Origin: Polytrichum commune
Lineage: Eukaryota; Streptophyta; Polytrichopsida; Polytrichales; Polytrichaceae
Length of the DNA: 64,000 nt
Direction: 5' to 3'
NCBI GenBank assembly: GCA_950295325.1
Contig: OX485805.1
Location: 10,602,501-10,666,500, forward strand
Positions 44,116 through 57,469 of this stretch are shown piece after piece; positions within the stretch are counted from its first letter, which is position 1, and the number at the start of each line of letters is the position of its first letter. The position numbers and the translations under genes are program-made. The notes below the pieces were generated by a model. The model was not told where the DNA came from, ran no database searches, and was given only the letters and a program-made list of their open reading frames with translations.

Positions 44116-45165
44116 ATGTAGGAACTTGGTAGAGTAACATGAGTAACTAGGTACTAAAGTAACAATGTTCCTAGAAATGCCTACAAAGTTGAATAATTTA
44201 TGAGTTGAATCAATGCTAAATGTTGACTTTGCAAACCTTGAAGGGTATGTGTATCTACCAAGTTTCACTTGCCCACAAACGCTAGCCAAAGGGCCTTGAC
44301 ATTTGTCACCTTCTGCTGAGTATCTAGGCTGAGGCTTAGATGACACCACTGGTGAAAGTGGTACATCTACCAAAATCCCAAATATTAGGACACATGTGAC
44401 TGTGAAAGTCACTTGTGTTTGATCAGGGATCTACAATGGACGACAGAGGATGCCCATGGTGATTCTACTGTGGGTAAATTAAGGAAGACATGCCTAATTT
44501 AGTTACTTGTCTTAATCAAATACCTATATTTGAGTGGTATGTGTGGTTTGGTGCAGCTCCGAGAACGGATACTGAAAAAACATGTTCTTAACTGACATAA
44601 ATTTGAGACTACATGTGCTTCAAATATGATAACCATTTTAGGTTCAATAGTGAACATAATTTCATGGACCTATATACGACCATTTAATGAACATGAAAAT
44701 CTTCACGTTGATCTAATGAGTAAGATATTCAAATGGAATAGAGAGGCGATGAACTTTAGGGTGTATCGGATAGCCTCTCATTACATCTCACAAAATAACC
44801 CATGAAACATTATTATGGCCGGTTTAGACTACAATGAAGAAGTGCACTGGTCAGTGAAGAATTTCTACCCAAGCCGAGATTGTTTGAAGCAATGGTTGGT
44901 ACAACGGACAATATGAAAAAACCTCATGTTGGAGTTCTCGGTAGGTCAAGTGTCTTGTCCGAGGGTTTGAAGTTGCCCAATATGTTTGACCTCCGGAGAA
45001 CTCGCCTAGCCAAAAGTGTTGTCATATTGATAATCATGTCATTTCTCATATATGTTTGAAATTTTCCACTAAAAAAGTCTTGACCCATCTCGTAGCCGAT
45101 CATAATGCTCCACTCCCCTAAATTTTGTGACCGGTGCACTTGTTCGTTGTCGTCTAAACCAAACT
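44116..45165. other. Unassigned region; two minus-strand open frames
   Basis: A minus frame ending at the hAT insertion (start near 44412) begins with a hydrophobic, signal-like MTFTVTCVLIFGILVDVPLS. It then has CQGPLASVCGQVKLGRYTYP, faintly like a wall-associated-kinase extracellular motif. This is too weak to call. A second frame (44924-45235) overlaps the edge of the LTR below. No function assigned. Confidence 0.3.
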
Positions 45166-47333
45166 TAGTCCGGGTGATGGTTTTGAGACTCACATGTGTC
45201 ACACCAAAAGTAGCAACATAAGATATAAGTCCCATCTCAATGAACCCCCAACTTCTTTTAAGTCATGATGTTTTATTAATGCAATTTTCTTGAGTGAGCA
45301 TAGCATTGGCCGCCTCAAGGGTCCATCCCACGGCCTTAGCCACACATGCTCTTAAGGACTTCCCTCTTGAAACCTTAGTTATGGCCGTTGATTCTTCACT
45401 AGTGCTCGTCACCTCGCTGAAGTTGTGACTTGTTGACTCCATGTGATGAGTACACAAGTGTTAAAAAACACTCATTACTCTCATCACTTAGCGTTACATC
45501 ATCTTCCGTAATTCTTTGCCATTCACTCCCAAGTTCATTCATTCTTCGCCATGGCACCCTTAAGTGCTTGATTACAATCCCAACAACTTAACTACAAGTC
45601 CCCCCCCCTTGATATCACCTTATGATGCCTTGTAGTCAACCCCCTAGCTAAATGCTCATTACCTAATTAGCATTAGGTAATATTCTTATTAACAAACTAT
45701 GACCCAATCTAATGTCCCAGCTGTCCCATCTTATGATAGGGGGGTCGGGCGGGAAGGAGTGCTACTCTCAGTTTTTGAGTAGAGTCGCCGAGAGGCTGCC
45801 GGACGATCACCAAGAGGCTGCCGGAGGTCAGGCCGGGGATGGATAGGTTGAAGTAGCATGACTGTTGCTCCCTCATCCACCCCTCCCTCTCCACCCACCT
45901 CCTCGATGATCTGAAAGGCCAACCTCCCCCCGCATCCGCCCACAACACCACCATATAAGTTGTACCCACTGCACTTCTTAGTTCACTCCTACTGAGAGCT
46001 TTGTTCTTGCAACCAACACTTCCCCTGAGAGCTTTGTCTTGCGACCATCACTTCTCCTGAGAGCTTTTCTTGCGATCAGCACTTCTTTTGAGAACTTTTC
46101 CCCTGCGACCAGCAACGACTCCGGAGCGCCAGTAGTCTAGGAGAGATCTTGTGCAGGGATTAGAGAGTGATAGCTAGTTCGTCGAAAGCACACATCTCGC
46201 AGCACAAGCAGATCGTGAAAAGAATGTTAACAGATTGAGAGATAGCCACCACTTGATCACATCAGAGATAGCCTTGGCAACACAGATTTCGTGATAAACA
46301 ATAGAAACAGATCTTTAGGGAAGACAGTAGATGAGATATTGACACAAGCAGATCACACCAGAGATAGGTCGAACAACTTAGGATGAGTCAGAATAGAGAA
46401 TGATCTTAGCATATGAGGGATGGAGACATAGAAATGAGGTTATAGATCTGTAGTGTGGATCTCGCTGCCAACCGGCCATATCTCAAACTCAATCGGTCCA
46501 TCTATTAGCACCTGCCAGGGAGTATCGAGAGACAATCACCAAAGGAACCACTGCTTGAACTGCAACCGGCTATTTCTCAAACTCAATCGATCCATATGTA
46601 AGCACCTGCCGGGAGTACCGAGGGAAATCGCCGAAGGAACCACGGTCTAGAACTGCAACTTGCCGCCGATCTGCTGCCGAAGTTACCACCGATCCGCCAC
46701 CAAAGTTGCCGCCGATCCGCCGCCGAAGTTGCCGCGAACTGCCGCCGCCGCAAACTGCCGCCGGAGTCGCTGCCGCCGCCAGCACCTATACCAAGGTAAT
46801 AATTCTAACTCCCACAAAACACAGTAGCTTTCCACTTAGCCACATAGTGCACACACAAACACACATAATTTCACAAATAAAAATCTCATTCTAGATTATA
46901 TTAGTTCTTCACTTAGATTGCACACATACAATAGCCCATTAGGCACATAGTGCACACACAAACACACATAATTTCACAAATAAAAATCTCATTCTAGATC
47001 ATATTAGTTCTTCACTTAGATTGCACACACATAATAGCCCATTAGGCACATAGCATTTTTCAATTTCTAGTAGTAGAAGTAGGTTAGTTAGGAAAAATGA
47101 AGGTTGCTCATGCAACCTACATTACTCTTGTTTTTTGGCTCACAGCCACCTCATATTGGATAAACTCTCATGGTGCACACTCTCACACATTATATGCATG
47201 CTTTTTCCCTACAATCAACATCCAAACAGGCCCACAACTTAATTTGTGGAATGGAGTTGAAATAGGGGTAATAAACTTTACTCTCTCTCCACAACAACTT
47301 TGCCACTTACTTAAAAATTGTACTTGTAACCAT

Positions 47334-48963
47334 ATGTCTTCATCCGCCAATGTTGCCGCCACTACTAGGAAACTTTTTGGGCAAGAAAATGATAATATGG
47401 ATATTGTGGCGAATGGTCAAAAACGGCAAGTCGGGGTAATGATTGTGTCAAGTCAAAAGAAGGCTAAGGGGAAAGAAATCGCCCCCCAATGCCCCCCCTT
47501 TTGACTTGGATACCATGCACTCAATGCACTAGCATATGACAATGGTGAAACATTAGAACCTACTCTCTCAGTTAGTCAACTTGTGAAATTTGGGATGGAA
47601 CAGAATGAGGCATTAGAACACTTAGAGGCTGTCCCTTCATTTCCATACATTCCCCAAGAAGCTTGGCCTTCTAAGAGAATGGATGGAAAAGAGGGCAGGC
47701 ATTTCAACCTTACTCAAGTTCCGTTTGATGTTGAGGTTGATGAAAATGGATTTGCTCTAGATTACCAAATTGCCATAGCATTTGAACTATGTGATCGAAA
47801 TCTAACAAAAGATGAAATCTATGCAAAAACGGAGGCTAGACTGGAAAAAATGAACATTCAACTAGGTGAAATGCTAGGTGAACCGATTGCTATCCTTTGT
47901 TTTCACGGCTCTAAAAGGTGGAGTGGAACAATCAAGCTCCACCTCAAGAATCCATTAAAAGATGCTAATGACCTTCTACAAGGGACAAGATCATTTATCC
48001 TCAAATTGGACAACATTACCTATTGTGAGGAAAGGCCTTTAAGTCATTTGATTCAATAGCAATAGCAAGTTTACTCTCGGTGAAAATTTCTAGTCCAACA
48101 CTCAAGGACAAGAAATGGTTCCAACTACATGAGAAGATAGTAAAAGATAGCTTCAAACGAGGATATGAGTTTGAAGTTACCAACGTACAAAAGAATGATA
48201 ATGTAGAATTCGCTTGGATTAAAACCCCATCCCCGGACCAAACTAAGAAAATTAAAACTTACAAGATTTCATTCTTTAATGAAATCATGGAAGTTAACTT
48301 TGCTAGTACTGAGAAACTTTCCGAGGATGACAAAGCTAGGAAAACTGCGGTGGTTTTAATTGCAAAGAACCTCAACAAAACCAAACAACCACTGCCTTAG
48401 AGGAGGGAATAAAGAAACTCTTTGGGGAGGAAAATGTAGCGGGTATTTTCTTCCGATTAGAAAAAGGGAAACATGTGGGATCATGCAATGTGCAATGTCT
48501 AAACGCAGCGGTTTACAAGAAATATGTGAAGCAAAATCACCTAATTTTTGGCAAATACATAGAATTTTCACCCCACCCCAAAAGCCTAGATGGAATTGAC
48601 GCCCCCTCCCCAATAGAACTTACTAGACTAGGGTTTTCTGATGTGAACACCGCACTTGCCAACACAATCCAAGCAATGGAGAACGTACCCTCAAAATGAT
48701 ACACAAAAGCGGACTTAAGCAAAATGGTGGAAGAGGCGGTAAATAAAGGGGTAGTAGTAATTCGGAAAGAAATGAGCCTCCTTAAAGAGGAAATTGTAGA
48801 AGAAGCAAGAATGTATGCAGATAAAGTCCAAGCAGAATCAAACCGCAACTCAAGAATTCAAATTGCACTCCTCCAAAAACAAATGCGCATCACCCTCGAA
48901 TCTCTCCAAGCCGATCACCCCGACACACCCGAAATTGAAGGCAATATGGACACGTCAAACTAG
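47334..48963 (+). pseudogene. LINE ORF1-like protein, broken
   Basis: Starts MSSSANVAATTRKLFGQ. Reading goes through VKFGMEQNEALEHLEAVPSF, a central region with FELCDRNLTKDEIY and HGSKRWSGTIKLHLKNPL, and IKKLFGEENVAG. It ends in a likely coiled coil (EEAVNKGVVVIRKEMSLLKE...). Interruptions: a TGA at 47502-47504 next to a C-run, frame changes near 48050 and 48390, and a TGA at 48697-48699. No zinc knuckle or RRM was recognised, so the RNA-binding role is inferred from position only. Confidence 0.6.
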
Positions 48964-49508
48964 TTTTGACATTCGTAGCGTCAAGAAAAAATAAAATAAA
49001 AGTATATTTTTATACAAAAGTCAACGAAAACAAATTCAAATATTGTATAGTATTATTAAATACTATAAGTAAAAAATGTGTTTTTACACACGTAACATCA
49101 AGAATACATAAAATATAAGTATATTTATATACAAAATATAAAAACAAATACCGGATAGTATTACTAAATACTATACGTATAAAACTAAATTTTACATACA
49201 AAACATCAAGTAAAAATAAAATAAAAATATACTTATATATAAAATACAATAAAAAACAATACAAAGACCACATAGTATTCCTCAATACTATACGGACAAA
49301 ACTAGTTCTGACATACGTAATATCAAAAACATATAATATAGGAATATATTCATATACAAAATACAACAAACACCTATACAAATACCGTATAGTACTATCA
49401 AAGGATATATGTAAAATACACATAACACCCATTCTAAACCCAAACAAAACTAACATAGTACTTACCAATACCTCTCTAAGAATATAAACAAATAAAATTA
49501 AAACAAAG
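48964..49508 (+). other. AT-rich spacer between LINE ORF1 and ORF2
   Basis: Degenerate repeats of ATAAAATAAAAATATA and TACTATACG-type words with a period near 90-100 bp. It is open on the minus strand, but the product is a low-complexity hydrophobic string; not a gene. Confidence 0.6.
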
Positions 49509-52500
49509 ATGCCAATTAAACACACAATAAACAATACACAAACAAATAAACAACCGGTAACACACAATAAAAAGACATTCACACAAATAAAAAGGCTACT
49601 CACAACTAATACAAAAATAATAACATCCACCAATCACCTTATAAAACACCAAACAAAACACCAAGTGGCCTCGGCCTACCGGCCTCGCCACAAAACAAAA
49701 CAAATAATACACTCACACAAATCTCACTACAATCATTATATACACATTAAATGTAAATTTCATTCTAAATATAAACCTCAATCGATACATCGCATTCAAC
49801 ATAAAACGGCCTCGGCCTCCCGGCCTCGCCACAAAAATAAAAACAAATACCAAATCGCAAACAGCTGGACATCTAAGACAATAACAGACCACACACCTAG
49901 AGACAACACAAATACACACTTCTCAACCAAACAAATATCAAATAAAATACCCGCCTTACCTAACATTTTTACCACAACCAGATTCATACTTATCAAATAT
50001 CTAAAAACAAACAAGAAAAAGCCAAAAACAATACAACTTCATGGGTACTACTTCATTAACAAACTAACACTATTAAAATGTGGAGATATAGAACCCAACC
50101 CCGGACCAATGCCTGATATTTTACACACACATCCCGCTTCACACAAAAGAAGAGCCAAAGAATATTTTATTCCTAATACGATAAAACTGCAACCCGAATA
50201 TCAACACATAGCTACCACATTTGCACCCATACTAAAACATAATCATCCACTACATCACCAAGCAACCACTATGTATACATACTTACATCAATACATCCAA
50301 ACACAAAGCCATTCCCCATCATCTCACATACTATACGCCTTAATCATTACTATAAGCCCCTCAATAAACACATGTAACAATATTCTAGCCCAACCACACA
50401 TTCACCATTTTAACGATATATGGACCAACACGCTTATCATTAGGCTAGCCAACCTTAACAACCCCCCCGGACGGCATATTCTAACACAACACCCATACAC
50501 TACATTTGTAGAAAATAACCAAGACATAATACTCCCCAAAAATACTATTCATACTGAGCTATATGAATTCATCCACAGCCAAGAAACCCCACCTACTCCA
50601 GCCACACTCCAAAGAAAATTCCCCTATCTTCCAGAAAAATTAATAACCGAATCCCTCCGTTGCTTAGAAAACATAAACGAATACTCACACCCGCCTCCAC
50701 TCCCAAACATCCCTACACTAACCCTAAGAAACATCATAAATACCAACCATGAAACAAACATGATAACTTGGAATGCCTCATCGCTTAACACAGCCTTACC
50801 AAATCTACAAAGCCTAATAAATTACTCCTTCAGAAACATTGCAATTATCAATATCCAAGAAACTAAACTGACAGCTACTAAATCAACAAAATACATACAA
50901 AACTTATTCCCTGAATACAAACTTATTTTTAACAACACGCACGCCCTCACAAGATGTATACAACAAAGAATGCCTTACACCCCCGGAAGAGGTGGCCTAC
51001 TCACACTTATTCATAATAAATACGCATTTACCGGAAACGTCACCAAGATCCCCTCACCAGCAAACATCTCCCCATATTTACAACTAATAAAAATAAACAA
51101 TCACCCACTCCTACCATGGCTAATCATACACATGTATATGCCCACACACTTAGAAGATATCCACCTCATTCCCTACCTCAAAACCGCAATCACTAATCAA
51201 ATCACTGCACACCCAAACCACACGCACATTCTATGTGGTGATTTTAACCGAGATATTGCACTCACTGGTAGGCAAAACTATAACAACAATACTCCACCAC
51301 AAGAAGAAGATATACAATGGAAAAACTTCACCACAACCCTCAATCTAGAATATATTCCTACTGACACTATCCTCTCTAGACAAGAAGGCTATAATTATAC
51401 ATCAACCAGCCTTATAGACGGCTTCTATATCAACTCACCAGACAATAGCAGATTCACCTCCACAACAAACACAAACATGAATCTAAACTCAGACCATTAC
51501 CCAGTCACTCTACACATATCCCTAAACACACTTATAGCTAGACCCCTACTCCCCACGACTATCACACCAACTAGAATACTAAATCCGATCCCCCCGGAAA
51601 ACTTAGAAAAATTTAATATAGAATTTTTCGAAACATACTCCACGCAACTAAACGAATTAACCAAATTACTAGCGGACCATAACTACCTCAACCCTGATCA
51701 ATGGCAAGAAGCTTGTACAACACTAGACAATATTGCAGAAAAAATATCTGAAACCATTGAAAAACCTGCAAAGCAGCCCCAATACCATCCCTCACGAACA
51801 ATACTGCACAGCAAGGTGGCTTCCTGCCACGAAAGCTATCAAAAAATGGAAAAAACACCTTGAAACATATCACCTTATTAGAAAAACTATATACATTGCA
51901 AAAAACAACCCACACTGGCAAACCCACCCTATCCTAAATGAAATTCAAAACCACCAAAACGTGCAAATTCCACACCCACCCACAATTGTCATCCCTCCTA
52001 ATGAATGGATAGACATCATAGCTGCCATCGCAAAAACTGCTAATAAGGAAGCCAGAAAAATTACCACAAAATATACCAAAGACTGTATTCTAAAAGCTGT
52101 ATCAAAATACCGACAAATGTATGAAAAAAACCCCAAAAAAATAATTAGGAAAGTCTTCAAACACTCTGAAACTTCCCCCCTTGATTCAATCACGGATAGA
52201 CAAAACAATATCCTAACCAACCCTGAAGATATTGCAAAAGAAATACACATCCAACAATCCATCAGTAACCGCCCAACAGTACCCACATATCACTATCATA
52301 ACACTCACCCACCATACTGCACATGTGGTGTTAGGCAATACCCATGGCACGACCTAGAAGGATTTACAATTGATCAACGTGGTGAACCTCAAATTCCCCT
52401 GCACACATACTTTGACAAAGAAACATACGATTTCTGCCTTAAAAATCTAGGTAACAACAAAGCCCCGGGCCCAGACAAAATCTCTAATTCAATATTAAAA

Positions 52501-55500
52501 AATATGCCCCCATGATTTCACAAACTACTCTATTTATTCTTCAAACACTGCTACAAACAAAAGTAAATTCCCGCATCATGGAAAACTAGTTTAACAGTTT
52601 TATTATATAAGAAAGGTGACCCGTCAAAACTTACCAACCACAGACCTATCGCACTAGCTAACATCATATATAAATTATACACAAGCACACTAACCTCTAT
52701 CCTTTCAGCTTATGGAGAAAGATACCTAATACTGCATGACAGTCAAGAAGGATTCAGAGCCGAAAGAGGAACATCTAGGCAACTCCAACTTCTCATTGCA
52801 GCATTAGAAGATGCTAGACTTACGAACCAAGATATATACATCCTCTACATTGGTTTCAAAAATGCTTTCGGTTCCATTGACCATGCAAGACTTTTAGCCA
52901 TAATGAAGGACCTTGGTTATCCAACTGACGTCATAAACCTCATCGGAAACATATATTCACAAGCATCTACCATATTTACTGGAGAACACTTTGGTAAAAC
53001 CCTACCTATCCCCATTCAAAGAGGTACAATACAAGGAGACACTCTTAACCCATATTTATTTATAATATTCTTAGAACCCCTCCTTAGATGGCTACAACAA
53101 GGCGATGATGGATACACCTTCGGAACATCTAAAGTAAAAATTACATCCGCAGCATATACAGATGACTTAGCAGCTATTGCTAACAAACTAAAATCATTAC
53201 AAGTACAACTCAACAAATTAGACAAATTCTGCGAATGGAGAGGAATGGACCTCAATATACCCAAATGTGCAGTGACCGGATGCCCTAATAAATAAAAAAT
53301 GAACCCTATAACATTCAAAGCCTTGATCCAATCTACTAATATAAATTATAGAAACCAGCCAATTCCAGTTTTAAATCAACACGAACCATACACTTATCTA
53401 GGAATAAACCTCGTACCTTCACTTAAATGGAAAACACAAATAAACACCACTACAGCAAAAATCATCAAACAATGTCAAGCCCTCGTAGCCTGCCCAGCCA
53501 CCATGAAGCAAAAAATCAACATGGCAGACACAGTCATACGTGTTGGAATAGCCTACAGCTTTTACACAGTACCATACTCTATTCCGGCCATCAAAAAACT
53601 CGACAAAAAGATTATAGCACTCCACAAAACAATATACGGACTACCGAAATGTACATCTAATATTGCTATACAACTTCCACATGATCTATTCGGAATTGAA
53701 GCATTCTCACTATAAAATGCCTACCTGCGCTGTATTGGAGAACAACTACAAAACGCCCTTAATGACAAAGGTAGACATGGCAAAATCTATTATGGATTGA
53801 CACAATTCATACTCGCTAAATTTGGAGGCTCCAAAGAAATAGCCCGCATTAAATACCATCACTGTGTTAGATCACCTATCACTAGAACGTTATTCCTACT
53901 CAAACATGAAGCTGGAGTCCACCTAAAAAGCACAATAGATACATTTCTAATAAACCCGTCCCCACTTGAAACCGCATGGTTGAAAGAAGCACAAAATCTA
54001 CAAGGCCTAAATCCCAATACTTCACTTAAGCTATTACAAAAACTTCTACTGCATAATATAATAAAATTATAACAAATAACCATGCCCAATGGTACCACCT
54101 TAATGAATCCAAACGACTTTAAAATATACTACTCCAACCCTACAAAACTCATAAAGAGTGCATTAAACATCGCAAACCAACTATTTTGCCACCCTTCCTG
54201 TCACCAAAAATGTCCACTCCCATGCCCACACCACTACCCTCCACGAACCCTAAAAAATGAGTACACAATAATCAACCACAACATCCTCCCTCAACATCCA
54301 ACCCCCCCTATACACCCCCCGAACCCCCCGAACCCCCCGGTCTCCCACCTACCCCCACCTCCCAATAATATGCTTAAAAACCCCCATCAATTCCCCATAC
54401 ATACAATACTTGACCACAAACAACGACAACTCACAGATTCTAATGGTATAAAAAGAAAAGACACATCATATTTTTGCCAATGGATTACCCCAAATAATAA
54501 CACATACAACAAATGGCGTACCCAAAGAGATTTATTCCCTTATTGTGACGCATATACTAGTCATCACAACACCGAACTACTTACCCAATATTATACGAAA
54601 AGACAACACAAACACTTCTCTAACATCATCAATGCATACTTCTCCATAGAACAACAACGAGACACTAGATACGTTATCCCTGCCACAATTACCCCATTAG
54701 CACATATCTCCATCAATGAATGCAACCCAGAGAGTGATATCGAAACAAATACCAACACTATCCAAACACAATTCGACGTCGCTCACATATATGAAGACAA
54801 CGGTCGGCACCTCATTACCATCCCAAAAACTAGATTACTGTGGCTATGGAAACAATACCATCAAGCTAAAGATACCCCACATAGTCTAGAACCACCTACC
54901 CAATCATTTGAAACAGAAATCGTGTGGCTATATCAAAGGTATAAATACCGTATTCCAAAAAACGACCCACTTAAACGTGCCCAATATATAATACCAACTC
55001 CAATACTAGATTTCCTAATAACATCATTCAAGATCAACCATTCATACTTCTCATCCCCAGTTACTTGTCCCACACAATTCACCCAATTCCACTCACCATT
55101 CAACAGGGATAGAATCTTTGGATCCTTAGGAAAAACGTTTGACCAAAAATGGAAGGGAATTAGTTACGCCCACCCCCATAATGCAACAGACTTACAACAA
55201 GCCATCCATTGGGCCCGCATTGCGGCCAAAAATGATCCAAATACAATCACCATACTTATTTCAAAAGATGCGGATTGGTAACAAAATTTTAACCCATACA
55301 CTGGCCCATTCTTGGACACACACATCATTGCCCACTTCGCAGCAAACAACATCATATACGAAGAACCTACAATTCCCCCCGAACTTAATATCATGAGAAA
55401 AGAATTATCAACATTAAGAATATTCTGTATCCACCACCAAAACAATCACATCGGTACCCACGAACAAATGAATCAACTTACCAACATAGCAAATAACCTC

Positions 55501-57141
55501 CAAATATTACAAATTCTCACACAAATTGCACCACCCACCCCCGTAAATACCGCCGTTAACTCTAGCAAAAAATGGGCTAAATCTAACTACCCAAGCACAC
55601 CCGTAAATAATAACACACCTATTCCACAACTCCCAAATTACCAAACTAACTTACCACTAAAATTCCACCCTCAATTCAGCTATTACACAGACGGCTCCTT
55701 TATGAAACCCAAAGAAATTAACCCTGGAGTATGGAGAAGAGAAAGAGCCGGCTATGGAATCTATAGCCCCAAAGGCCTTAACATCTCCAAAAGACTACAT
55801 GGACACCAAAACATACTACGAGCAGAAATGATAGCAATACATGAAACACTAACAACCATTAATACACTATATCCAAATGAACCCGCATACATATTTACCG
55901 ACAGTCTAAATGTATTATACTTACTCAACACACAAATTAAACACCCCACACTTCACAATAGCCACCCCGACCAAATTACCCTCGCCACCATGGTGCAACT
56001 ACTTCAAAACCGGACACAACCAACCACACTATACAAAGTTAGAGCACACGTCAACATTGACGGCAATGAACAAGCAGACAAATTGGCAAAAGAAGGGCTA
56101 GAATTAGAACACATAATTGCCACTCACCCATATGAGTATGCCCATGCCACCCCATACTACTACCAAAAGGACGTTTGGGCCTCTATGACGGACGTTCCTA
56201 ATAAAGGCCCCGTTCGATTCTTAGAAAAACAAATTATTAAATACGACAGGGAAACCAACTTGGAAAACATGGCCACACAAACCCCCAACACTTACAAATG
56301 GACTGGAAATGCAGATATAGATAAAGAACTTTCTAACGAATTTTGGGACAACCCCGAAATCATGGATAAACAAAAATCATGCCTCATCAAATTCCGAACA
56401 GGAACCTATATGGGCAATGCTCGAAAACAACTGTTTTTCGGTAGACAAACATATCCCTCTATTACATGCCCCATTTGCACCTCATACGAACCGGACACGT
56501 GGTTACATGTACTACTTACGTGTAAACAACAACATATACATTCACTCCACGTCAAAAGACACAACAAAGCAGTATGGGAAATTAGGAAACTATTAATCTC
56601 ATCTGAAAAATCTCGATGTTATATTCTCATGAACGCTGGCACCTTCAATAATACACCCCAGGAAAACACCGTTCCCAACTGGCTACTCCCTTGCACATGC
56701 GGTACACAAAGATGCCATTGTAACTCCAGATTTAGACCTGACATCCTCTGTGTTAGAGGATTACCATACCAAAATGACCCCCCCACAAACCTGGACCCCA
56801 ACCTCACCATACAATTCATCGAATTTACATACTGTAATGATAGATTCTCTCCTGAAACACTCGAAGCAAAAAATAACAAATACAAACCATTAATCGATAG
56901 TATTGCTGCTAGAGGATGGAAAATTGACCCCCTTATTATAATCACCGCTGGCGCTAAAGCCACTACACATATTCCCTCAATGAAATCACTCGAAAATAAA
57001 TTTAAAATACCTATGCCTACCATTAAAAATACCTTTAAAAACATCAATACTATCACTATAAAATATGCTATGGCTATCCTCCTACACAAAAGAAGAATAG
57101 AAAACCACCAACCACTGCCCCAAACACTAGACCCCCCATAG
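49509..57141 (+). pseudogene. LINE ORF2: 2A motif, APE endonuclease, RT, RNase H, PD-(D/E)xK-like C-terminus; broken
   Basis: Frame 1 (49509-51863): low-complexity leader, 2A motif at residues 191-200, then an APE endonuclease with MITWNASSLN, NIQETKL, LCGDFNRD, SLIDGFYIN and LNSDHYPV. A frame change near 51800 leads to the rest (51733-57141). RT has NKAPGPDKISNSIL, IQRGTIQGDTLNPY and AAYTDDLAAI. The motif A Asp is Gly (IGFKNAFGS, codon 52852-52854). RNase H has YYTDGSF, LRAEMIAIHE, IFTDSLNVL and GNEQADKLA. A Cys/His cluster (CPICTSYEPDTWLHVLLTC) comes next, then RPDILCV, FIEFTYCNDRF and EAKNNKYKPLI, a PD-(D/E)xK-like pattern. In-frame stops: 52513, 52564, 53293, 53713, 54070 and 55279. APE plus a restriction-like endonuclease is known from Dualen/RandI; the assignment to that clade is inference. 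Confidence 0.8.
50079..50108 (+). promoter_or_regulatory. 2A-like ribosome-skipping motif in LINE ORF2
   Basis: Encodes CGDIEPNPGP (residues 191-200), preceded by KLTLLK. This matches the 2A consensus D(V/I)ExNPGP; skipping would occur between Gly199 and Pro200. It would release a leader of about 199 residues from the endonuclease-RT protein. Confidence 0.85.
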
Positions 57142-57386
57142 ATAAAGCCATAAAACCTTAACAACTAAGCCACTCCACACCACCCACTAACAATGCACTT
57201 GAGACCTGGCGACCCAAATCATAATAACAACCCCCCCCCCCTAATTACAAACCATTTTGGTTCTTGTTACTAGTGACTGGTGACTATAGTGTCTACTCTC
57301 GAAAGGGAGGAGTAGATCTTTACCTCCATACCTTTGTCCTGTGGGCATTGGATTGGAGGAGGATCGAACAGACACTCCATTCACGT

Positions 57387-57405
57387 CGGTCTCCTCCGGA
57401 GACCG
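57387..57405 (+). promoter_or_regulatory. 3'-terminal hairpin of the LINE
   Basis: CGGTCTCC and GGAGACCG form a perfect 8-bp stem with a 3-nt loop, about 20 bp before the end. In several LINE families a 3' stem-loop is the RT recognition site; that role is inferred here. Confidence 0.7.
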
Positions 57406-57469
57406 AAGTTTTTTTCTCTCTCTCTCCCAGCTGTCTAACTTCTAAACCCAATGATGTATTTCCAGTAGC

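Larger units (their letters stand above)
45726..57425 (+). mobile_element. Large LINE (Dualen/RandI-like) with two open reading frames, decayed
   Basis: About 11.7 kb. A 10-bp direct repeat CCCAGCTGTC (45716-45725, 57426-57435) marks the borders. The 5' region (45726-47333) is GC-rich at first, with ATATAAG near 45953 and repeated GAGAGCTTT.TCTTGCGAC blocks, and contains no gene. ORF1 is 47334-48963 and ORF2 49509-57141. The 3' end has a perfect hairpin (57387-57405), then T and CT runs. The plus strand is strongly G-poor across ORF2. Stops and frame changes in both frames show it is inactive. Confidence 0.8.

Noticed and set aside
44150-44412. Minus-strand signal-peptide-like frame as a missing P450 N-terminal exon or a receptor fragment
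   Set aside because: No proline hinge or P450 A-helix pattern is present, and the Cys pattern is too weak for a wall-associated-kinase domain.
49010-49633. 207-residue hydrophobic minus-strand open frame
   Set aside because: It is antisense to the AT-rich spacer and start of LINE ORF2; the composition is low-complexity and it does not resemble a membrane protein.
51733-57141. Stop codons of LINE ORF2 as programmed recoding or RNA editing
   Set aside because: Six in-frame stops, a frame change and a lost RT catalytic residue fit plain decay better. Stop-removing editing is known in organelles, not for nuclear LINEs.
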